Counted from the stretch's first letter, positions 35,126 to 46,207 are shown. The stretch is 64,000 bases of DNA from Pseudarthrobacter defluvii (GCF_030323865.1 NZ_CP066362.1:1612001-1676000), one strand, 5' to 3'. Numbers and translations: made by a program. The notes: generated from the sequence alone by a model not told the origin.

Positions 35126-36684
35126 CCGTTTCCCCACGCCTGGCAAACCTCGTCTCCTGGGACTCCGACTGGGCCGGCCTGCGCGTCGTCGTCACCGGCA
35201 TCGGGGTATCCGGTTTCGCCGCTGCGGACACCCTGATCGAACTCGGTGCACGCGTCGTCGTGGTCGACGCCGCCACCAGTGACACAGCCCGCGCCCACGC
35301 GGACACCCTGAAGATCGTGGGCGCCGCCGACGTGCTGCTCGGCCCCGACGCCGTGACGCACATCCCGCGCATCGACGGCGAGCTTCCGGAACTGATTGTG
35401 ACCTCGCCGGGATGGCGCCCGGACCAGGCGCTGCTCGCCGCAGCGGCACGGGCACACATTCCGGTGTGGGGCGACGTCGAACTCGCGTGGCGGGTGCGGA
35501 CCAGGGAAGGCCGGAAGACGGCCGACTGGCTGGCAATCACCGGCACCAACGGCAAGACCACCACGGTGGGACTGACCGAATCCATGCTGCGGGCAGCGGG
35601 CCTCAAAGCCGTCGCCGTCGGCAACGTGGGCACCCCCATCTTGGATGCCCTCCGCGACCCCGTCGAGTACGACGTCTTCGCCGTCGAACTCTCCAGCTTC
35701 CAGCTGCACTGGGCGGAATCCGTTTCGCCGGTGGCCAGCGTCTGCCTGAACGTAGCCGAAGACCACGTCGACTGGCACGGCTCCTATGATTCCTACCTCG
35801 CGGACAAAGCGAAGGTGTACGAGCGGACCCAGAAGGCCTGCATCTACAACGCCGAGCAGATTGAAACCGAGCGCATGGTGGAAAACGCCGACGTCGTGGA
35901 AGGCTGCCGTGCGGTGGGCTTCACCACTGTCACGCCGGCAATCAGCATGCTCGGAGTGGTGGAGGGGCTGCTGGTGGACCGCGCCTTCATCGAGGAGCGC
36001 AGGAACAGCGCGGCTGAACTGGCCTCCATGGCAGACCTGGGACCGCTGGCCCCACGCCATATGGTGGCCAATGCCCTTGCCGCAGCCGGCCTGGTGCGCG
36101 CCTATGGCGTGGACGCCAAGGCAGTCCGCCAGGGCATCCTCGACTACGTCCCGGGCGACCACCGCATCCAGCCGGTCGCCCGCATGAATGGCGTCCTCTG
36201 GGTCAACGACTCCAAGGCCACCAATCCGCACGCAGCTTCAGCATCCCTGTCGGCTTTCAGCAACGTTGTCTGGATCGCCGGTGGCTTGTCCAAGGGCGTG
36301 AGCTACGACGAGCTTGTAAGGGACCACGCCGCGCGCCTCAAGGCCGTGGTACTGATCGGGACGGACACCGCCCACCTCCGGGAAGCCCTCCAGCGACACG
36401 CGCCCGATGTCCCGGTGATCGAACCGGGGGCAGGTGAGACTGAAGGGGTGCAGACTGCTTCCGCGTCCGGTGGCACCTCCGGCGGTTCCCCCGCAAAGGG
36501 AGAACGGGTGATGTCCTGGGCCGTTGAGTCAGCAGCACGGATCGCCGAGACCGGGGACACCGTGCTGATGGCTCCGGCAGCTGCTTCCATGGATCAGTTC
36601 TCTTCCTACGCTCACCGTGGTGGTACTTTCATCGACGCTGTCCGCGAGCTGGTGGAAGGGCAGGCCCACACCGGCGAGGAGTAA
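35122..36684 (+). CDS. murD: UDP-MurNAc-L-Ala-D-Glu ligase
   Basis: A 520-residue Mur ligase adding D-glutamate. N-terminal Rossmann [14 protein letters not shown]-loop [26 protein letters not shown] and [12 protein letters not shown] are MurD hallmarks. GTG at 35122 overlaps the mraY stop; ATG at 35107 is an alternative. An insert of about 30 Gly/Ser/Thr-rich residues (~435-470) in the C-terminal domain makes it longer than E. coli MurD (438). Confidence 0.95.
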   Translation: MTVSPRLANLVSWDSDWAGLRVVVTGIGVSGFAAADTLIELGARVVVVDAATSDTARAHADTLKIVGAADVLLGPDAVTHIPRIDGELPELIVTSPGWRPDQALLAAAARAHIPVWGDVELAWRVRTREGRKTADWLAITGTNGKTTTVGLTESMLRAAGLKAVAVGNVGTPILDALRDPVEYDVFAVELSSFQLHWAESVSPVASVCLNVAEDHVDWHGSYDSYLADKAKVYERTQKACIYNAEQIETERMVENADVVEGCRAVGFTTVTPAISMLGVVEGLLVDRAFIEERRNSAAELASMADLGPLAPRHMVANALAAAGLVRAYGVDAKAVRQGILDYVPGDHRIQPVARMNGVLWVNDSKATNPHAASASLSAFSNVVWIAGGLSKGVSYDELVRDHAARLKAVVLIGTDTAHLREALQRHAPDVPVIEPGAGETEGVQTASASGGTSGGSPAKGERVMSWAVESAARIAETGDTVLMAPAAASMDQFSSYAHRGGTFIDAVRELVEGQAHTGEE

Positions 36685-36686
36685 CG

Positions 36687-38021
36687 ATGGCCAGTACGCC
36701 CACCCGGCCCCAGGCCGGCAGGCCGCGCCTTGGCTCCACTGCTTCCGCCTCCCGGCAGCCAGCCTCTGCAGGCAGGAAACTGCGCACTCTGTACCGGCGC
36801 TTCTGGGCCGCCCTGGAGGGAACGGGCACGTCCCGGAACGGCTCCACGTACTACCTCATCCTTGGCGCCACGCTTGCGTTGACTGCCATCGGGATCATGA
36901 TGGTCCTCTCTGCCTCCAGCGTCGAATCGATCGCCGCCGGAAAGTCGCCCTACGGGGACGCGCTGAAGCAGGGCGTCTTCGCCGCCATCGGCATCTTCAC
37001 CATGTTCGTGTTGTCGCGCATCAACGTCACCTGGCTGAAGCGGCTCGCGTGGCCCGCTGTCGGGTTGGCCGTGGTGCTCCTTGTCGTGGTGCAGTTGGTT
37101 GGCACGGAGATCAACGGCAACCGGAACTGGGTTGACCTGGGCGGCATCACGTTCCAGCCTTCCGAGGCGGCAAAACTCGCCCTGGCGCTGTGGCTTGCCA
37201 CGGTGCTGGCCAGGAAAGGCAAGCTGCTCAACCGTTGGCAGCACGTGCTGGTCCCCGCCGTCCCCATGGCGGCCATCATCGTCGTGCTGATCCTGGTGGG
37301 GAACGACCTGGGCACTGCCATGATCATCATGATGATCATGGCAGCCGCACTCTTCTTCGCAGGCGTTCCCCTCTACCTCTTCGGCATCGCGGGCCTTATC
37401 GCCGCTGCCGGCACGGCGGTCATGGCGGTCACCAGTTCGAACCGCATGTGCCGCATCACCTCATGGTGGACCGGCCAGTCCTGCGCCGACGGCATCGACG
37501 CCAACTACCAGGCCACCAACGGCATGTATGGCCTTGCCTCAGGGGGCTGGCTGGGAGTGGGCCTGGGACAGAGCCGGCAGAAGTACAGCTGGATTCCCGA
37601 AGCCCACAACGACTTCATCTTTGCCATCATCGGCGAGGAACTTGGCCTGGTGGGGACCGTCGTCGTCCTGGTTCTCTTCGCGATCCTCGGCGCTGCGATC
37701 TACCGCGTGGTGGTGGCACAGGAGGACATGTTCCACCGGGTCCTTGCGGGCACCATCATGGTGTGGCTGCTGGGCCAGGCCACGGTGAACATGTCCGTGG
37801 TCACCGGCCTCATGCCCGTCATCGGCGTGCCGCTGCCGTTTATTTCCTATGGCGGCTCGGCCCTGCTGATGTCGCTGTGCGCCGTGGGGGTGGTCCTCTC
37901 GCTGGCCCGGGAGCAGATGGCCCCGGCCATGCGCCCCAAGCGGATCCTTAAGTTCAGGATCCGGCCGGGGCGGGACAAGAGCCAACCAAAGAATTCCAGA
38001 AAGCGTGCCTACCCCAGATGA
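36687..38021 (+). CDS. ftsW: Division glycosyltransferase FtsW (SEDS)
   Basis: A 444-residue SEDS protein with about ten membrane spans, basic N-terminus (~1-55) and basic C-terminal tail. It polymerises lipid II at the septum with FtsI. Motifs include KLALALWLA, the extracellular [17 protein letters not shown] with the catalytic Asp, and [11 protein letters not shown]. It starts two bases after murD and overlaps murG by ATGA. Confidence 0.96.
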   Translation: MASTPTRPQAGRPRLGSTASASRQPASAGRKLRTLYRRFWAALEGTGTSRNGSTYYLILGATLALTAIGIMMVLSASSVESIAAGKSPYGDALKQGVFAAIGIFTMFVLSRINVTWLKRLAWPAVGLAVVLLVVVQLVGTEINGNRNWVDLGGITFQPSEAAKLALALWLATVLARKGKLLNRWQHVLVPAVPMAAIIVVLILVGNDLGTAMIIMMIMAAALFFAGVPLYLFGIAGLIAAAGTAVMAVTSSNRMCRITSWWTGQSCADGIDANYQATNGMYGLASGGWLGVGLGQSRQKYSWIPEAHNDFIFAIIGEELGLVGTVVVLVLFAILGAAIYRVVVAQEDMFHRVLAGTIMVWLLGQATVNMSVVTGLMPVIGVPLPFISYGGSALLMSLCAVGVVLSLAREQMAPAMRPKRILKFRIRPGRDKSQPKNSRKRAYPR

Positions 38022-39118
38022 CTTCGACAAAACCCTCTATCGTCCTTGCGGGCGGCGGAACCGCCGGCCATATCAGCCCCCTGCTCGCAATCGCCGCCGC
38101 CATTCGCAGCGAAGCCCCCGATGCCGCCGTCCTGGCCGTCGGAACGCCCGCCGGAATGGAAACCCGTCTGGTTCCCGCCGCCGGCGTGGACCTTGCCACG
38201 ATCGACCGCGTGCCTTTTCCGCGGAAGCCGTCCGCGGACCTGCTCCGGCTGCCCGGAAGGCTGGCCGGCGCGGTCCGCCAGGCCGGAGCCATCCTGGACC
38301 GGGCTCAGGCTGACGTGCTGGTGGGCGTGGGCGGATACGTCTGCACCCCGATGTACCTGGCGGCGAGGAAGCGCGGCACGCCCATCGTGATCCATGAGGC
38401 GAATGCGCGCCCCGGACTGGCCAACCGGGTGGGAGCCTTCCTTGGCGGACGGGTAGCTGTGGCTTTCGACGGCACACCACTCCGCAACGCGGCGCACGTG
38501 GGGATGCCCATGCGCAAGGAGATCTCCGGCCTTGACCGGAAGACCGCCCGTACTGCCGCGCGGGAGGCGCTGGGGCTTGATCCCCAGCAGCCAACCTTGA
38601 TTGTCACCGGCGGATCATCCGGGGCGCAGAGCATCAACCGGACCATTGCCGCCGCCGTGGACCTGCTTGCCGATGCCGGCGTCCAGACCCTGCACATCAC
38701 CGGCCGCGGCAAAACCGTCCTGGACCAGGCCGGGCAACCCCTCACTGCCAAGGGGTACCGGCAGGTGGAGTACATCGACGGAATGGAACTTGCCTATGCT
38801 GCCGCGGACCTGCTTCTGGCACGGTCCGGGGCCGCCACAGTGTCCGAGGTTGCCGCCGTGGGGGTTCCGGCTGTCCTGGTACCCCTGCCCATCGGCAACG
38901 GCGAACAGGCGCTGAACGCAAAGGGCCTGGTAGCGGCCGGAGGCGCACTGCTGGTGGCTGACCGCGACTTCACGGCTGCATGGGTTGAGCGCGAGCTGCT
39001 TCCGTTGATCACCGATAAAGCACGGCTCGCCGCCATGGAAGCCAAGTCCTACCGGCTCGGCATCCGAAACGCCGACCAGCGAATGGCTGGTCTTGTCCTG
39101 GAAGCGGTATCAGCATGA
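38018..39118 (+). CDS. murG: UDP-GlcNAc:lipid I GlcNAc transferase
   Basis: A 366-residue membrane-associated GT-B glycosyltransferase making lipid II. N-terminal loop [11 protein letters not shown], then [37 protein letters not shown] and the donor-binding [20 protein letters not shown] overlaps with ftsW and murC imply tight translational coupling. Confidence 0.97.
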   Translation: MTSTKPSIVLAGGGTAGHISPLLAIAAAIRSEAPDAAVLAVGTPAGMETRLVPAAGVDLATIDRVPFPRKPSADLLRLPGRLAGAVRQAGAILDRAQADVLVGVGGYVCTPMYLAARKRGTPIVIHEANARPGLANRVGAFLGGRVAVAFDGTPLRNAAHVGMPMRKEISGLDRKTARTAAREALGLDPQQPTLIVTGGSSGAQSINRTIAAAVDLLADAGVQTLHITGRGKTVLDQAGQPLTAKGYRQVEYIDGMELAYAAADLLLARSGAATVSEVAAVGVPAVLVPLPIGNGEQALNAKGLVAAGGALLVADRDFTAAWVERELLPLITDKARLAAMEAKSYRLGIRNADQRMAGLVLEAVSA

Positions 39119-40491
39119 CCTCCCACAACACGCCCGGCCTGGACTCCCTTGGAAAGGTGCACTTCATTGGCATCGGGGGAGTAGGCATGTCCGCCGTGGC
39201 CCGCATCATGGTGGCACGGGGCGTCCCCGTCAGCGGCTCCGATGCCAAGGACCTGCCGGTCATGGCGGACCTCGCCGCTGCCGGAGCGCGCATAGCGGTG
39301 GGCTACGCGGCCGGCAACCTGGGCGACGCGCAGACCGTCGTGGCCGGATCGGCAATCCGTGAAGACAATCCTGAACTGGCGGCAGCGCGGCAAGCGGGGC
39401 TGCCGGTGCTGCACCGTTCGCAGGCGCTGGCGGCCACCATGGGCGACGACGTTGTGGTGACCGTGGCCGGAACGCATGGCAAGTCCACCACGACGTCGAT
39501 GATCACCGTCCTGCTGCGGGCAGCGGGCCTGGATCCCAGCTTCGCCGTGGGAGCCAACATTCCCGCGCTTGGCGTCAACGCTGCGCACGGGGCCTCGGGA
39601 ATCTTCGTCGCCGAGGCAGACGAGTCCGACGGCTCCTTCCTGAACTACCGGCCCCGCATCGCCGTCGTCACCAACGTGGAGCCTGACCACCTGGACTACT
39701 ACGGCACCGCTGAAGCCGTTTACCAGTCCTTTGACCGCTTCACTGAGCTGCTGCCCGCGGACGGCCTGCTGGTGGCCTGCGCGGACGATGCCGGCGCCCT
39801 GGCCCTCGCGGACCGGACCAAGGCGCGGGGCAACACGCGGGTGGTCCTGTACGGTACCGGCGAGGCTGCGGACATCAGGCTGGACGACGGCGGCCCCGGC
39901 CAGGTTGCGGTGGCAACAGGCGGTGCCCGGTACGGTCTGTCGCTGCAGGTTCCCGGCAGGCACAACGCCCTGAACGCCGCTGCCGCCTTTGCCGTTGCCC
40001 TTGAACTGGGCGTGGACCCGGCCGCAGCGGCCGAGGGCCTGGCCAGCTTCTCCGGTGCCTCCCGCCGCTTCGAGCTGAAGGGCGCGGAGCGGGGGGTGCG
40101 GGTGTTTGACGACTATGCCCACCATCCCACTGAAGTCCGTGCGGCCCTGACCGCAGCCCGTTCGGTGGCAGGGGGCAACAAGGTGCATGTCCTGTTCCAG
40201 CCGCACCTGTTCTCCCGCACCCGCGAGTTCGCCGCAGAGTTTGCCGATGCCCTCAACCTCGCAGACACCGCCCTGGTCCTGGACATCTACCCCGCAAGGG
40301 AAGACCCCATTCCCGGCGTCACCAGCCAGCTCATTGCCGACCACCTCACGGAGGGTGGCCGGTTGGTCAGCGCAGAGGACGCGGTGAAGACGCTCGCCGG
40401 AGTGGCAGGGGAAGGGGACGTTGTCCTCACCGTTGGCGCGGGCGACGTCACGGCTTACGGGCCCCGGATCGTGGAGGCGCTGCGTGCCTAG
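39115..40491 (+). CDS. murC: UDP-MurNAc L-alanine ligase
   Basis: A 458-residue Mur ligase catalysing the first amino-acid addition to UDP-MurNAc. [15 protein letters not shown] (Rossmann), P-loop [22 protein letters not shown] and [15 protein letters not shown] are typical. It overlaps murG (ATGA) and ftsQ (8 bases). Confidence 0.97.
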   Translation: MTSHNTPGLDSLGKVHFIGIGGVGMSAVARIMVARGVPVSGSDAKDLPVMADLAAAGARIAVGYAAGNLGDAQTVVAGSAIREDNPELAAARQAGLPVLHRSQALAATMGDDVVVTVAGTHGKSTTTSMITVLLRAAGLDPSFAVGANIPALGVNAAHGASGIFVAEADESDGSFLNYRPRIAVVTNVEPDHLDYYGTAEAVYQSFDRFTELLPADGLLVACADDAGALALADRTKARGNTRVVLYGTGEAADIRLDDGGPGQVAVATGGARYGLSLQVPGRHNALNAAAAFAVALELGVDPAAAAEGLASFSGASRRFELKGAERGVRVFDDYAHHPTEVRAALTAARSVAGGNKVHVLFQPHLFSRTREFAAEFADALNLADTALVLDIYPAREDPIPGVTSQLIADHLTEGGRLVSAEDAVKTLAGVAGEGDVVLTVGAGDVTAYGPRIVEALRA

Positions 40492-41401
40492 CTCCCGGCG
40501 TCCCACTTACGCCCCGCCCAAACGGAACACCCGCCCGGCTCCCGGGCAGGGGACCGGCACGCCGAATGAGGCGACCGGCGGCGCCGGCGGGGACGTGATT
40601 ACCGCATCGCGCAGCATTCCGGAGCAGGCGGCACAGAAACCCGCCCGGAAGCCGGCGCAGGAGCAGAAACCGGCCGGGGCAACCGTCCTGGCGTTCCCCG
40701 AGCCGAAGGGCCGGCGGCGCCGGAAGAAAGTCCTGCTCGCCGTCGGAACCGTGATTGCGCTGGTGGCCGCCCTGCTGGCCGCCGCCGTCTACTCACCTGT
40801 CCTTGCCCTCAAGACCGTCTCGGTCTCCGGCACCCGGCTGGTCACCCCGGAGCAGGTGCAGGCCGCGCTGGAGCCCCTGCGCGGAAAACCGTTGCCGCAA
40901 ATCAGCGACGACGACGTGCGCGGCCTGCTTGGTTCACTGATCCAGGTGAAATCCGTTTCCGTTGAGGCGCGCCCGCCATCCACCCTTGCCGTCGCCGTGC
41001 ACGAGCGGGTACCCGTGGCTTTGGTCAAGCAGGGGGAGCAGTACCAGCTGGTCGACGTCGATGGCGTGCAGTTGGGCACCACTGATGATCCCTCGGCGGC
41101 CTCCCTTCCCGTGATCGACGGCGGCGCCGGGGCGATTGGCCAGGACCTGTTCCGGGCCACCGCGGCGGTCCTGGGGGCGCTGCCCGCAGACGTGCTGGCC
41201 AAGCTGTCCAATGCCTCAGCGCAGTCCGTGGACGCCGTGGAACTCAAGCTGGTGGACGGCCAGACCATCGTGTGGGGCAACGCTTCGGAGAAGGAACTCA
41301 AAGCCAAGGTCCTGGCCGCGCTCCTCAAGGCTCCGGCAGATCCCAAGAACCCGGTCAAGGTCTACGATGTCAGTGTGCCCCGGCACCCCGTGACGCGCTG
41401 A
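40484..41401 (+). CDS. ftsQ: Division protein FtsQ
   Basis: A 305-residue bitopic divisome protein. A long basic, Pro/Ala-rich cytoplasmic segment (~1-80) precedes one span at ~85-105, then the POTRA domain (LKTVSVSGTRLVTPEQVQAAL) and the FtsQ beta domain (HERVPVALVKQGEQYQLVDVDG). It scaffolds FtsL and the FtsB-like partner. GTG at 40484, inside the end of murC, is chosen because the longer frame is out of the family pattern. A 184-base regulatory gap to ftsZ follows. Confidence 0.93.
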   Translation: MPSSRRPTYAPPKRNTRPAPGQGTGTPNEATGGAGGDVITASRSIPEQAAQKPARKPAQEQKPAGATVLAFPEPKGRRRRKKVLLAVGTVIALVAALLAAAVYSPVLALKTVSVSGTRLVTPEQVQAALEPLRGKPLPQISDDDVRGLLGSLIQVKSVSVEARPPSTLAVAVHERVPVALVKQGEQYQLVDVDGVQLGTTDDPSAASLPVIDGGAGAIGQDLFRATAAVLGALPADVLAKLSNASAQSVDAVELKLVDGQTIVWGNASEKELKAKVLAALLKAPADPKNPVKVYDVSVPRHPVTR

Positions 41402-41444
41402 GCGCTTTCTTTCCCGGTATTAATCCGACACGCGGACCCGGTTA

Positions 41445-41534
41445 TTGAATGTGTCTTCCAGAGGAAATACCGTCACAGACAAGAGTTACTTGACATAACT
41501 CTAACCTTCAAGTGGAGGGTTAGGGTTGAGGGTT
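41445..41534 (+). promoter_or_regulatory. ftsZ upstream region: promoters, inverted repeats and a MerR-type dyad
   Basis: One promoter is TTGAAT (41445-41450), 17 bp, TACCGT (41468-41473). Further down TTGACA (41490-41495) lies inside the inverted repeat GAGTTA-N7-TAACTC (41483-41501). Next comes a 19-bp imperfect dyad AACCTTCAAGTGGAGGGTT (41503-41521) and three AGGGTT units (41516, 41522, 41529). Such a dyad suits a MerR-family dimer; the FtsR-like protein at 4056-4778 is the obvious candidate. Confidence 0.55.
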
Positions 41535-41585
41535 TCAAGCTCACCATCAGTTTTCGCAATAAGACACGAACAAGGGACACGTAAC

Positions 41586-42836
41586 GTGGCAGCTCCGCAG
41601 AATTACTTGGCCGTCATCAAAGTCGTCGGCATCGGCGGCGGTGGCGTGAACGCAGTCAACCGCATGATCGAGGTCGGCCTCAGGGGTGTTGAGTTCATCG
41701 CCATCAACACCGACGCCCAGGCCTTGCTGATGAGCGACGCGGACGTGAAGCTCGACGTCGGACGCGAGCTGACCCGCGGCCTGGGTGCAGGCGCCAACCC
41801 CGAGGTGGGCAAGCAGGCCGCCGAGGACCACGCGGACGAAATCGAGGAAGTGCTCCGCGGCGCCGACATGGTCTTCGTCACCGCCGGCGAGGGCGGCGGC
41901 ACGGGCACCGGCGGCGCGCCGGTCGTTGCCCGCATCGCCCGCTCGCTTGGAGCCCTGACCATCGGTGTGGTCACCCGCCCCTTCACCTTCGAGGGCCGCC
42001 GCCGTGCCGGTTCGGCCGAGGCGGGCATCGATGCCCTGCGCGACGAGGTGGACACGCTGATCGTGATCCCCAACGACCGCCTGTTGTCCATCAGCGACCG
42101 CAATGTGTCCGTCCTTGACGCGTTCCGCTCCGCTGACCAGGTCCTGCTCTCGGGCGTCCAGGGCATCACGGACCTCATCACCACGCCGGGCCTGATCAAC
42201 CTCGACTTCGCGGACGTTAAGTCCGTTATGCAGGGCGCCGGCTCAGCCCTCATGGGCATCGGCTCCGCCCGCGGCGAGGACCGCGCAGTCAAGGCAGCCG
42301 AACTGGCCATCGCCTCGCCGCTGCTGGAAGCATCCATCGACGGCGCGCACGGCGTGCTGCTGTCCATCCAGGGCGGCTCCGACCTCGGCCTGTTCGAAAT
42401 CAATGAGGCCGCACGGCTGGTCCAGGAAGTGGCCCACCCCGAAGCCAACATCATCTTCGGCGCCGTTATCGATGACGCCCTTGGCGATGAAGCACGCGTG
42501 ACCGTGATCGCGGCAGGGTTCGACGACGTCAAGGCCACCTCGCCCTCCATGGACCAGTCCCAGCCGCAGGCCGCCCCGCAGCGGCCCGCTGCCCCTGCCG
42601 CCGCTCCGGCCTCGGCCCCGCAAAACGGAAACCACCAGGGCAACGGAAACCACCAGCAGAACGTCCAGCCGCTCCACGCCGGCATTGGCGCCGCGGGACT
42701 CAGCAACTGGGGCCAGCAGCGTCCCTCGGCTGTCCCCGCGGACTCCGGCTTCGACGTCGACCTGCCTTCCGTGGTGGAGCCGGACCTGACCGGCAACCAC
42801 CCGGATGACCTGGATGTCCCCGACTTCCTGAAGTAG
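41586..42836 (+). CDS. ftsZ: Cell division GTPase FtsZ
   Basis: A 416-residue tubulin-like GTPase forming the Z ring. The nucleotide signature GGGTGTGG is at 103-110 and the T7 synergy region has [12 protein letters not shown] Gln/Pro/Ala/Asn-rich linker (~320-390) leads to the conserved C-terminal peptide DLDVPDFLK, the docking site for SepF and other partners. GTG at 41586 gives the usual [24 protein letters not shown] start. Its own promoters lie in the 184-base gap upstream. Confidence 0.98.
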   Translation: MAAPQNYLAVIKVVGIGGGGVNAVNRMIEVGLRGVEFIAINTDAQALLMSDADVKLDVGRELTRGLGAGANPEVGKQAAEDHADEIEEVLRGADMVFVTAGEGGGTGTGGAPVVARIARSLGALTIGVVTRPFTFEGRRRAGSAEAGIDALRDEVDTLIVIPNDRLLSISDRNVSVLDAFRSADQVLLSGVQGITDLITTPGLINLDFADVKSVMQGAGSALMGIGSARGEDRAVKAAELAIASPLLEASIDGAHGVLLSIQGGSDLGLFEINEAARLVQEVAHPEANIIFGAVIDDALGDEARVTVIAAGFDDVKATSPSMDQSQPQAAPQRPAAPAAAPASAPQNGNHQGNGNHQQNVQPLHAGIGAAGLSNWGQQRPSAVPADSGFDVDLPSVVEPDLTGNHPDDLDVPDFLK

Positions 42837-42844
42837 GCGGCGGC

Positions 42845-43534
42845 TTGTTCCATTGGCGTGCCGACATCCTGCCCGGGGTGTCGGCCGCATTCACCAATGT
42901 GGATGCCGGGAACCTGGCACTGCACGTGGGGGATGATCCCGCTGCGGTCCAGGGGCGCCGCGCACGTTTGGAGCAGTCCATCGGCGTGGCACCGCAGTCT
43001 CTGCGTTTCATGAACCAAGTCCACGGCACCACGGTGGCGCTGATGGATACCGAGTCGGCGGCGCCTGAAGCCGACGCCATGGTGTCCCGCCGCCTGCCCC
43101 TGGCGGTCATGGTGGCGGACTGCATTCCGGTGCTGCTGGCGGGGGAGTCCGGCGACGGCCCTGTCCTTGCGGCCGTTCATGCCGGCCGCCCCGGTGTCGC
43201 AAACGGCATCCTGCCTGCCGCGGTGGAGCGCATGGAGTCCCTTGGCGCTACCCGGATCCGTGCCTGGCTGGGACCGTCGATTTGCGGGGCCTGCTACGAA
43301 GTTCCCGCTGCCTTGCGCGATGACGTGGCCGCCCTGGTTCCCGCAACCCGGAGCACCACGTCCTGGGACACCCCCGCCCTTGACCTTCCAGCCGGGGCGC
43401 GGAGCCAGCTGGAGGCCGTTGGGGTGGACGTGGAATACACAGGCGCCTGCACGCTTGAGACGGAAACCCTCTATTCATACCGCCGGGACCGCCATACGGG
43501 CCGTTTCGCCGGGCTGGTCTGGTGCCATGACTGA
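42845..43534 (+). CDS. pgeF: Peptidoglycan editing factor PgeF (laccase-domain)
   Basis: A 229-residue protein of the former multicopper-oxidase YfiH/YlmD family. Metal ligands are visible as His in NQVHGT, Cys in ADCIPVLLAG and His in AVHAGRPGVANGIL. In E. coli PgeF removes UDP-MurNAc with L-Ser in place of L-Ala, proofreading MurC products. TTG start eight bases after ftsZ. It overlaps yggS by 8 bases. Confidence 0.9.
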   Translation: MFHWRADILPGVSAAFTNVDAGNLALHVGDDPAAVQGRRARLEQSIGVAPQSLRFMNQVHGTTVALMDTESAAPEADAMVSRRLPLAVMVADCIPVLLAGESGDGPVLAAVHAGRPGVANGILPAAVERMESLGATRIRAWLGPSICGACYEVPAALRDDVAALVPATRSTTSWDTPALDLPAGARSQLEAVGVDVEYTGACTLETETLYSYRRDRHTGRFAGLVWCHD

Positions 43535-44288
43535 GCTGTCGGCGCCAGGGCAGGGCCAGGGTGAAGACACCCGCACCGCAGAACTTGCCCAGCGGATCTC
43601 CGCGGTACGGTCCCGGATCGTGAAGGCGGCTGACAGGGCGGGCCGCAGCGACCGGCTGCCCGCCCTGATCGTGGTCACCAAGTTCCACCCGGCAGAGGAT
43701 ATCCGGCGGCTTGCAGCCTTGGGGATCAAGGACGTCGGTGAGAACCGCGACCAGGAAGCAGCCGCCAAAGCCCTGGAGCTGGCCGACCTTGCCCTCACCT
43801 GGCATTTCGTGGGCCAACTGCAGACCAAGAAGGCCAAGTCCGTGGCACGCTATGCCTCCGCGGTCCACTCGGTGGACCGGACGCCGCTCGTGGATGCGCT
43901 GGCAAAGGCGGTGGGGAACGAGATGGAGTCCAGCGGCCGCGCCCCGCTGGACTGCTTCATCCAGGTCAACCTGGATGATCAGACGGACGACGCCGGCACG
44001 CACCGCGGCGGGGCTGCCCCCACCGATGTGCCGGTCATCGCAGAACGTATCGCCGCCTCGAAAGCCCTTAGCCTGGCCGGCGTGATGGCAGTTGCCCCGC
44101 TGGGGATGCCGCCGGAGCCGGCGTTCCAAAAGCTTGCCGGGATTTCCGCCCGGCTCGCAGCGGCTTACCCCGCCGCGACGGCCATTTCCGCAGGCATGAG
44201 CCAGGACCTGGAAGCTGCCATCAAGTTCGGGGCGACACACCTGCGAATCGGTTCCGATATTCTCGGTTCCCGTCCCGCCGTGGGGTAG
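43527..44288 (+). CDS. yggS: YggS-family pyridoxal-phosphate homeostasis protein
   Basis: A 253-residue PLP-binding TIM-barrel protein with the cofactor Lys in VVTKFHP, GENRDQEAAAK, WHFVGQLQTKKAK, HSVDRTPL and SAGMSQDLEAAIKFGATHLRIGS. It buffers PLP and keeps amino-acid pools balanced; no catalytic activity is established. ATG at 43527 overlaps pgeF. Placement between ftsZ and sepF is widespread in Gram-positive bacteria. Confidence 0.94.
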   Translation: MTELSAPGQGQGEDTRTAELAQRISAVRSRIVKAADRAGRSDRLPALIVVTKFHPAEDIRRLAALGIKDVGENRDQEAAAKALELADLALTWHFVGQLQTKKAKSVARYASAVHSVDRTPLVDALAKAVGNEMESSGRAPLDCFIQVNLDDQTDDAGTHRGGAAPTDVPVIAERIAASKALSLAGVMAVAPLGMPPEPAFQKLAGISARLAAAYPAATAISAGMSQDLEAAIKFGATHLRIGSDILGSRPAVG

Positions 44289-44378
44289 CGTCGGACCTAT
44301 TGGAAGTGATGGGCGGGGGACTCCAGTGCTGTCAAATCATTGGGCGGCCCGCTTACGGGACACGATTAGGAGTCGACC

Positions 44379-44909
44379 ATGGCCGGCGCTCTGCGCAAGA
44401 CAATGATCTATCTTGGGCTCGCCGACGGCGACGAGCATTACGAGCCCGAGCAACAGACCACACGTAAGGATGAGGACGAACCGATGGAAGTTGACCGCGA
44501 GGAACGCCGTGCCCCGGCACCGGTCCGCGAAGTCAGCCGCGAGGCGTCCTACGCCCCTGAAGAGGAATACCGCGCCCCTGTGACCCCGATTAAGCGTGCG
44601 GCCTCGAGCCGCGAAGAGAACACCGGTCTGCGCCAGATCACTACCATCCACCCGCGCTCCTACAACGATGCCAAGCTCATCGGTGAGAGCTTCCGGGACG
44701 GCATTCCGGTAATCATGAATGTCACGGACATGGGTGAGGCTGACGCCAAGCGCCTGGTGGATTTCTCCGCCGGCCTCGTCTTTGGCCTCCGGGGCAGCAT
44801 CGAGCGGGTGACCAACAAGGTGTTCCTGCTCTCACCGTCCTATGTCGAAGTGATCGGTGACGACAAGAAGGCCAGTGATACCCAGGCCAGCTTCTTCAAC
44901 CAAAGCTGA
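44379..44909 (+). CDS. sepF: Cell division protein SepF
   Basis: A 176-residue membrane-tethering partner of FtsZ. The N-terminal amphipathic helix ([15 protein letters not shown]) would bind membrane; an acidic/basic linker leads to the SepF core (~85-170; [33 protein letters not shown]). There is no ftsA in the window, so SepF is the likely main Z-ring anchor, as in other Actinobacteria. AGGAG precedes the ATG. Confidence 0.95.
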   Translation: MAGALRKTMIYLGLADGDEHYEPEQQTTRKDEDEPMEVDREERRAPAPVREVSREASYAPEEEYRAPVTPIKRAASSREENTGLRQITTIHPRSYNDAKLIGESFRDGIPVIMNVTDMGEADAKRLVDFSAGLVFGLRGSIERVTNKVFLLSPSYVEVIGDDKKASDTQASFFNQS

Positions 44910-44924
44910 ACATCAGGGCTCGTC

Positions 44925-44956
44925 AGATGCCAGGCAGGGACACCTGTCTGGCATCT
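44925..44956 (+). terminator. Hairpin after sepF
   Basis: A 14-bp stem with one G-U pair (44925-44938 with 44943-44956, loop GACA). It is not followed by a T-run, so it may act as an attenuator or RNA-stability element between sepF and yggT. Confidence 0.5.
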
Positions 44957-45041
44957 GTGCTGAAATAGACAAGACACCGGCAGCACAACAGCGGCATCCA
45001 TCATGGACGTGCCGCACGAATATGGAGATATGAAATAAGTC

Positions 45042-45329
45042 ATGGGAATTGTTTTCGGACTTCTCTATCTCGCCCTGCTGCTGTTCTTTGTTGCCCTCAT
45101 CATCCGCCTGGTGTTCGACTGGGTACAGATGTTCGCCAGGGAATGGCGCCCGCGGGGCGCGGCCCTGGTGGTGGCACATGCCGTGTACTCCATCACGGAC
45201 CCTCCGCTCAAGGGACTGCGGCGGCTCATACCGCCGCTCCGGCTGGGCGGCATTTCCCTGGACCTGGGCTTCCTGATCCTGTTCATCGGCGTCAGCATTG
45301 CGATGAGCGTCACCAGGAGCCTGGCCTGA
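45042..45329 (+). CDS. YggT-family membrane protein
   Basis: A 95-residue protein with two membrane segments (~5-25 and 70-90) flanking RLVFDWVQMFAREWRPRG and the conserved TDPPLKGLRRLIPPLRLGGI. YggT genes lie between sepF and divIVA in many Gram-positive genomes, and have been linked to division and osmotic tolerance; molecular function is unknown. Confidence 0.9.
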   Translation: MGIVFGLLYLALLLFFVALIIRLVFDWVQMFAREWRPRGAALVVAHAVYSITDPPLKGLRRLIPPLRLGGISLDLGFLILFIGVSIAMSVTRSLA

Positions 45330-45503
45330 GCCAGCAATTAGACCGGCAATGCAGGTTGTTCCGCTAATGAGCGGCTACTGTAAAGCGAAGAAACCTCCGG
45401 TTTGACACTGCAGTGTTGAATTAGAGTAAGCAGACCAAATTTAGGTACCGTAGTTTTGACGGCCGGAAGGCCTACTGACTAACCAGACCAGTGAGGTGAC
45501 CAG

Positions 45504-46187
45504 ATGGCTTTGACGCCAGAAGACGTTGTCAACAAGCGCTTTCAGCCCACCAAGTTCCGTGAGGGCTATGACCAGGACGAGGTTGACGACTTCCTGGACG
45601 AAATCGTCGTTGAACTCCGCCGCCTGAACCAGGAAAATGACGAGCTCCGCAAGAAGCTCGCCGAAGCCGGTTCCAGCGTGCCGGCAAGCTCCGCTGCCGC
45701 ACCTGTGGTGGAGAAGGTCCCCGCGCCGGTCAAGGCCGACAAGGACGAGGCCCGCGAGAAGGCAGAAGCGGAAGCCAAGGCCGCCGAAGCCAAGAAGAAG
45801 GACGTCGAGCCCGCTTCCCCGGCTGCTGCCGCACCGGCCGCGCCCGCAGCTGTCGCTACCCCCTCCGCCGAATCCGCCGCAGGTCTGCTCGCCATGGCAC
45901 AGCAGATGCACGACCGCCATGTCGCCGACGGCCAGGCGCAGAAGGACAAGATCATCGCCGAGGCGCAGATCGAAGCCAGCAGCCTCGTCAACGACGCCCA
46001 GGAAAAGTCCCGCAAGATCCTCGGCGCACTCGAGCAGCAGCGCTCGGTCCTGGAGCGCAAGGTGGAACAGCTCCGCGGCTTCGAACGCGATTACCGTTCA
46101 CGCCTGAAGGCCTACATCGAAGGCCAGCTCCGCGACCTGGATGCCCGTGGCTCCGTTGCGACGCCGGAAGTCAGCGAAGCGAACTAA
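45504..46187 (+). CDS. divIVA: DivIVA/Wag31 polar growth protein
   Basis: A 227-residue coiled-coil scaffold. The N-terminal membrane-binding DivIVA domain (MALTPEDVVNKRFQPTKFR, DQDEVDDFLDEIV) is followed by a variable Ala/Lys/Glu-rich linker (~60-130) and a second coiled coil (~135-215). It marks poles and septa and recruits wall-synthesis proteins; in mycobacteria Wag31 is phosphorylated by PknA/B. It is shorter than Wag31 (260). The upstream region includes TTGACA at 45402-45407. A terminator follows. Confidence 0.94.
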   Translation: MALTPEDVVNKRFQPTKFREGYDQDEVDDFLDEIVVELRRLNQENDELRKKLAEAGSSVPASSAAAPVVEKVPAPVKADKDEAREKAEAEAKAAEAKKKDVEPASPAAAAPAAPAAVATPSAESAAGLLAMAQQMHDRHVADGQAQKDKIIAEAQIEASSLVNDAQEKSRKILGALEQQRSVLERKVEQLRGFERDYRSRLKAYIEGQLRDLDARGSVATPEVSEAN

Positions 46188-46207
46188 GTCTGGCAGCACG
46201 TATTCTG

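Noticed and set aside
41516..41534. Telomere-like AGGGTT repeat
   Set aside because: Only three imperfect units inside a promoter region of a chromosomal gene; no terminal structure.
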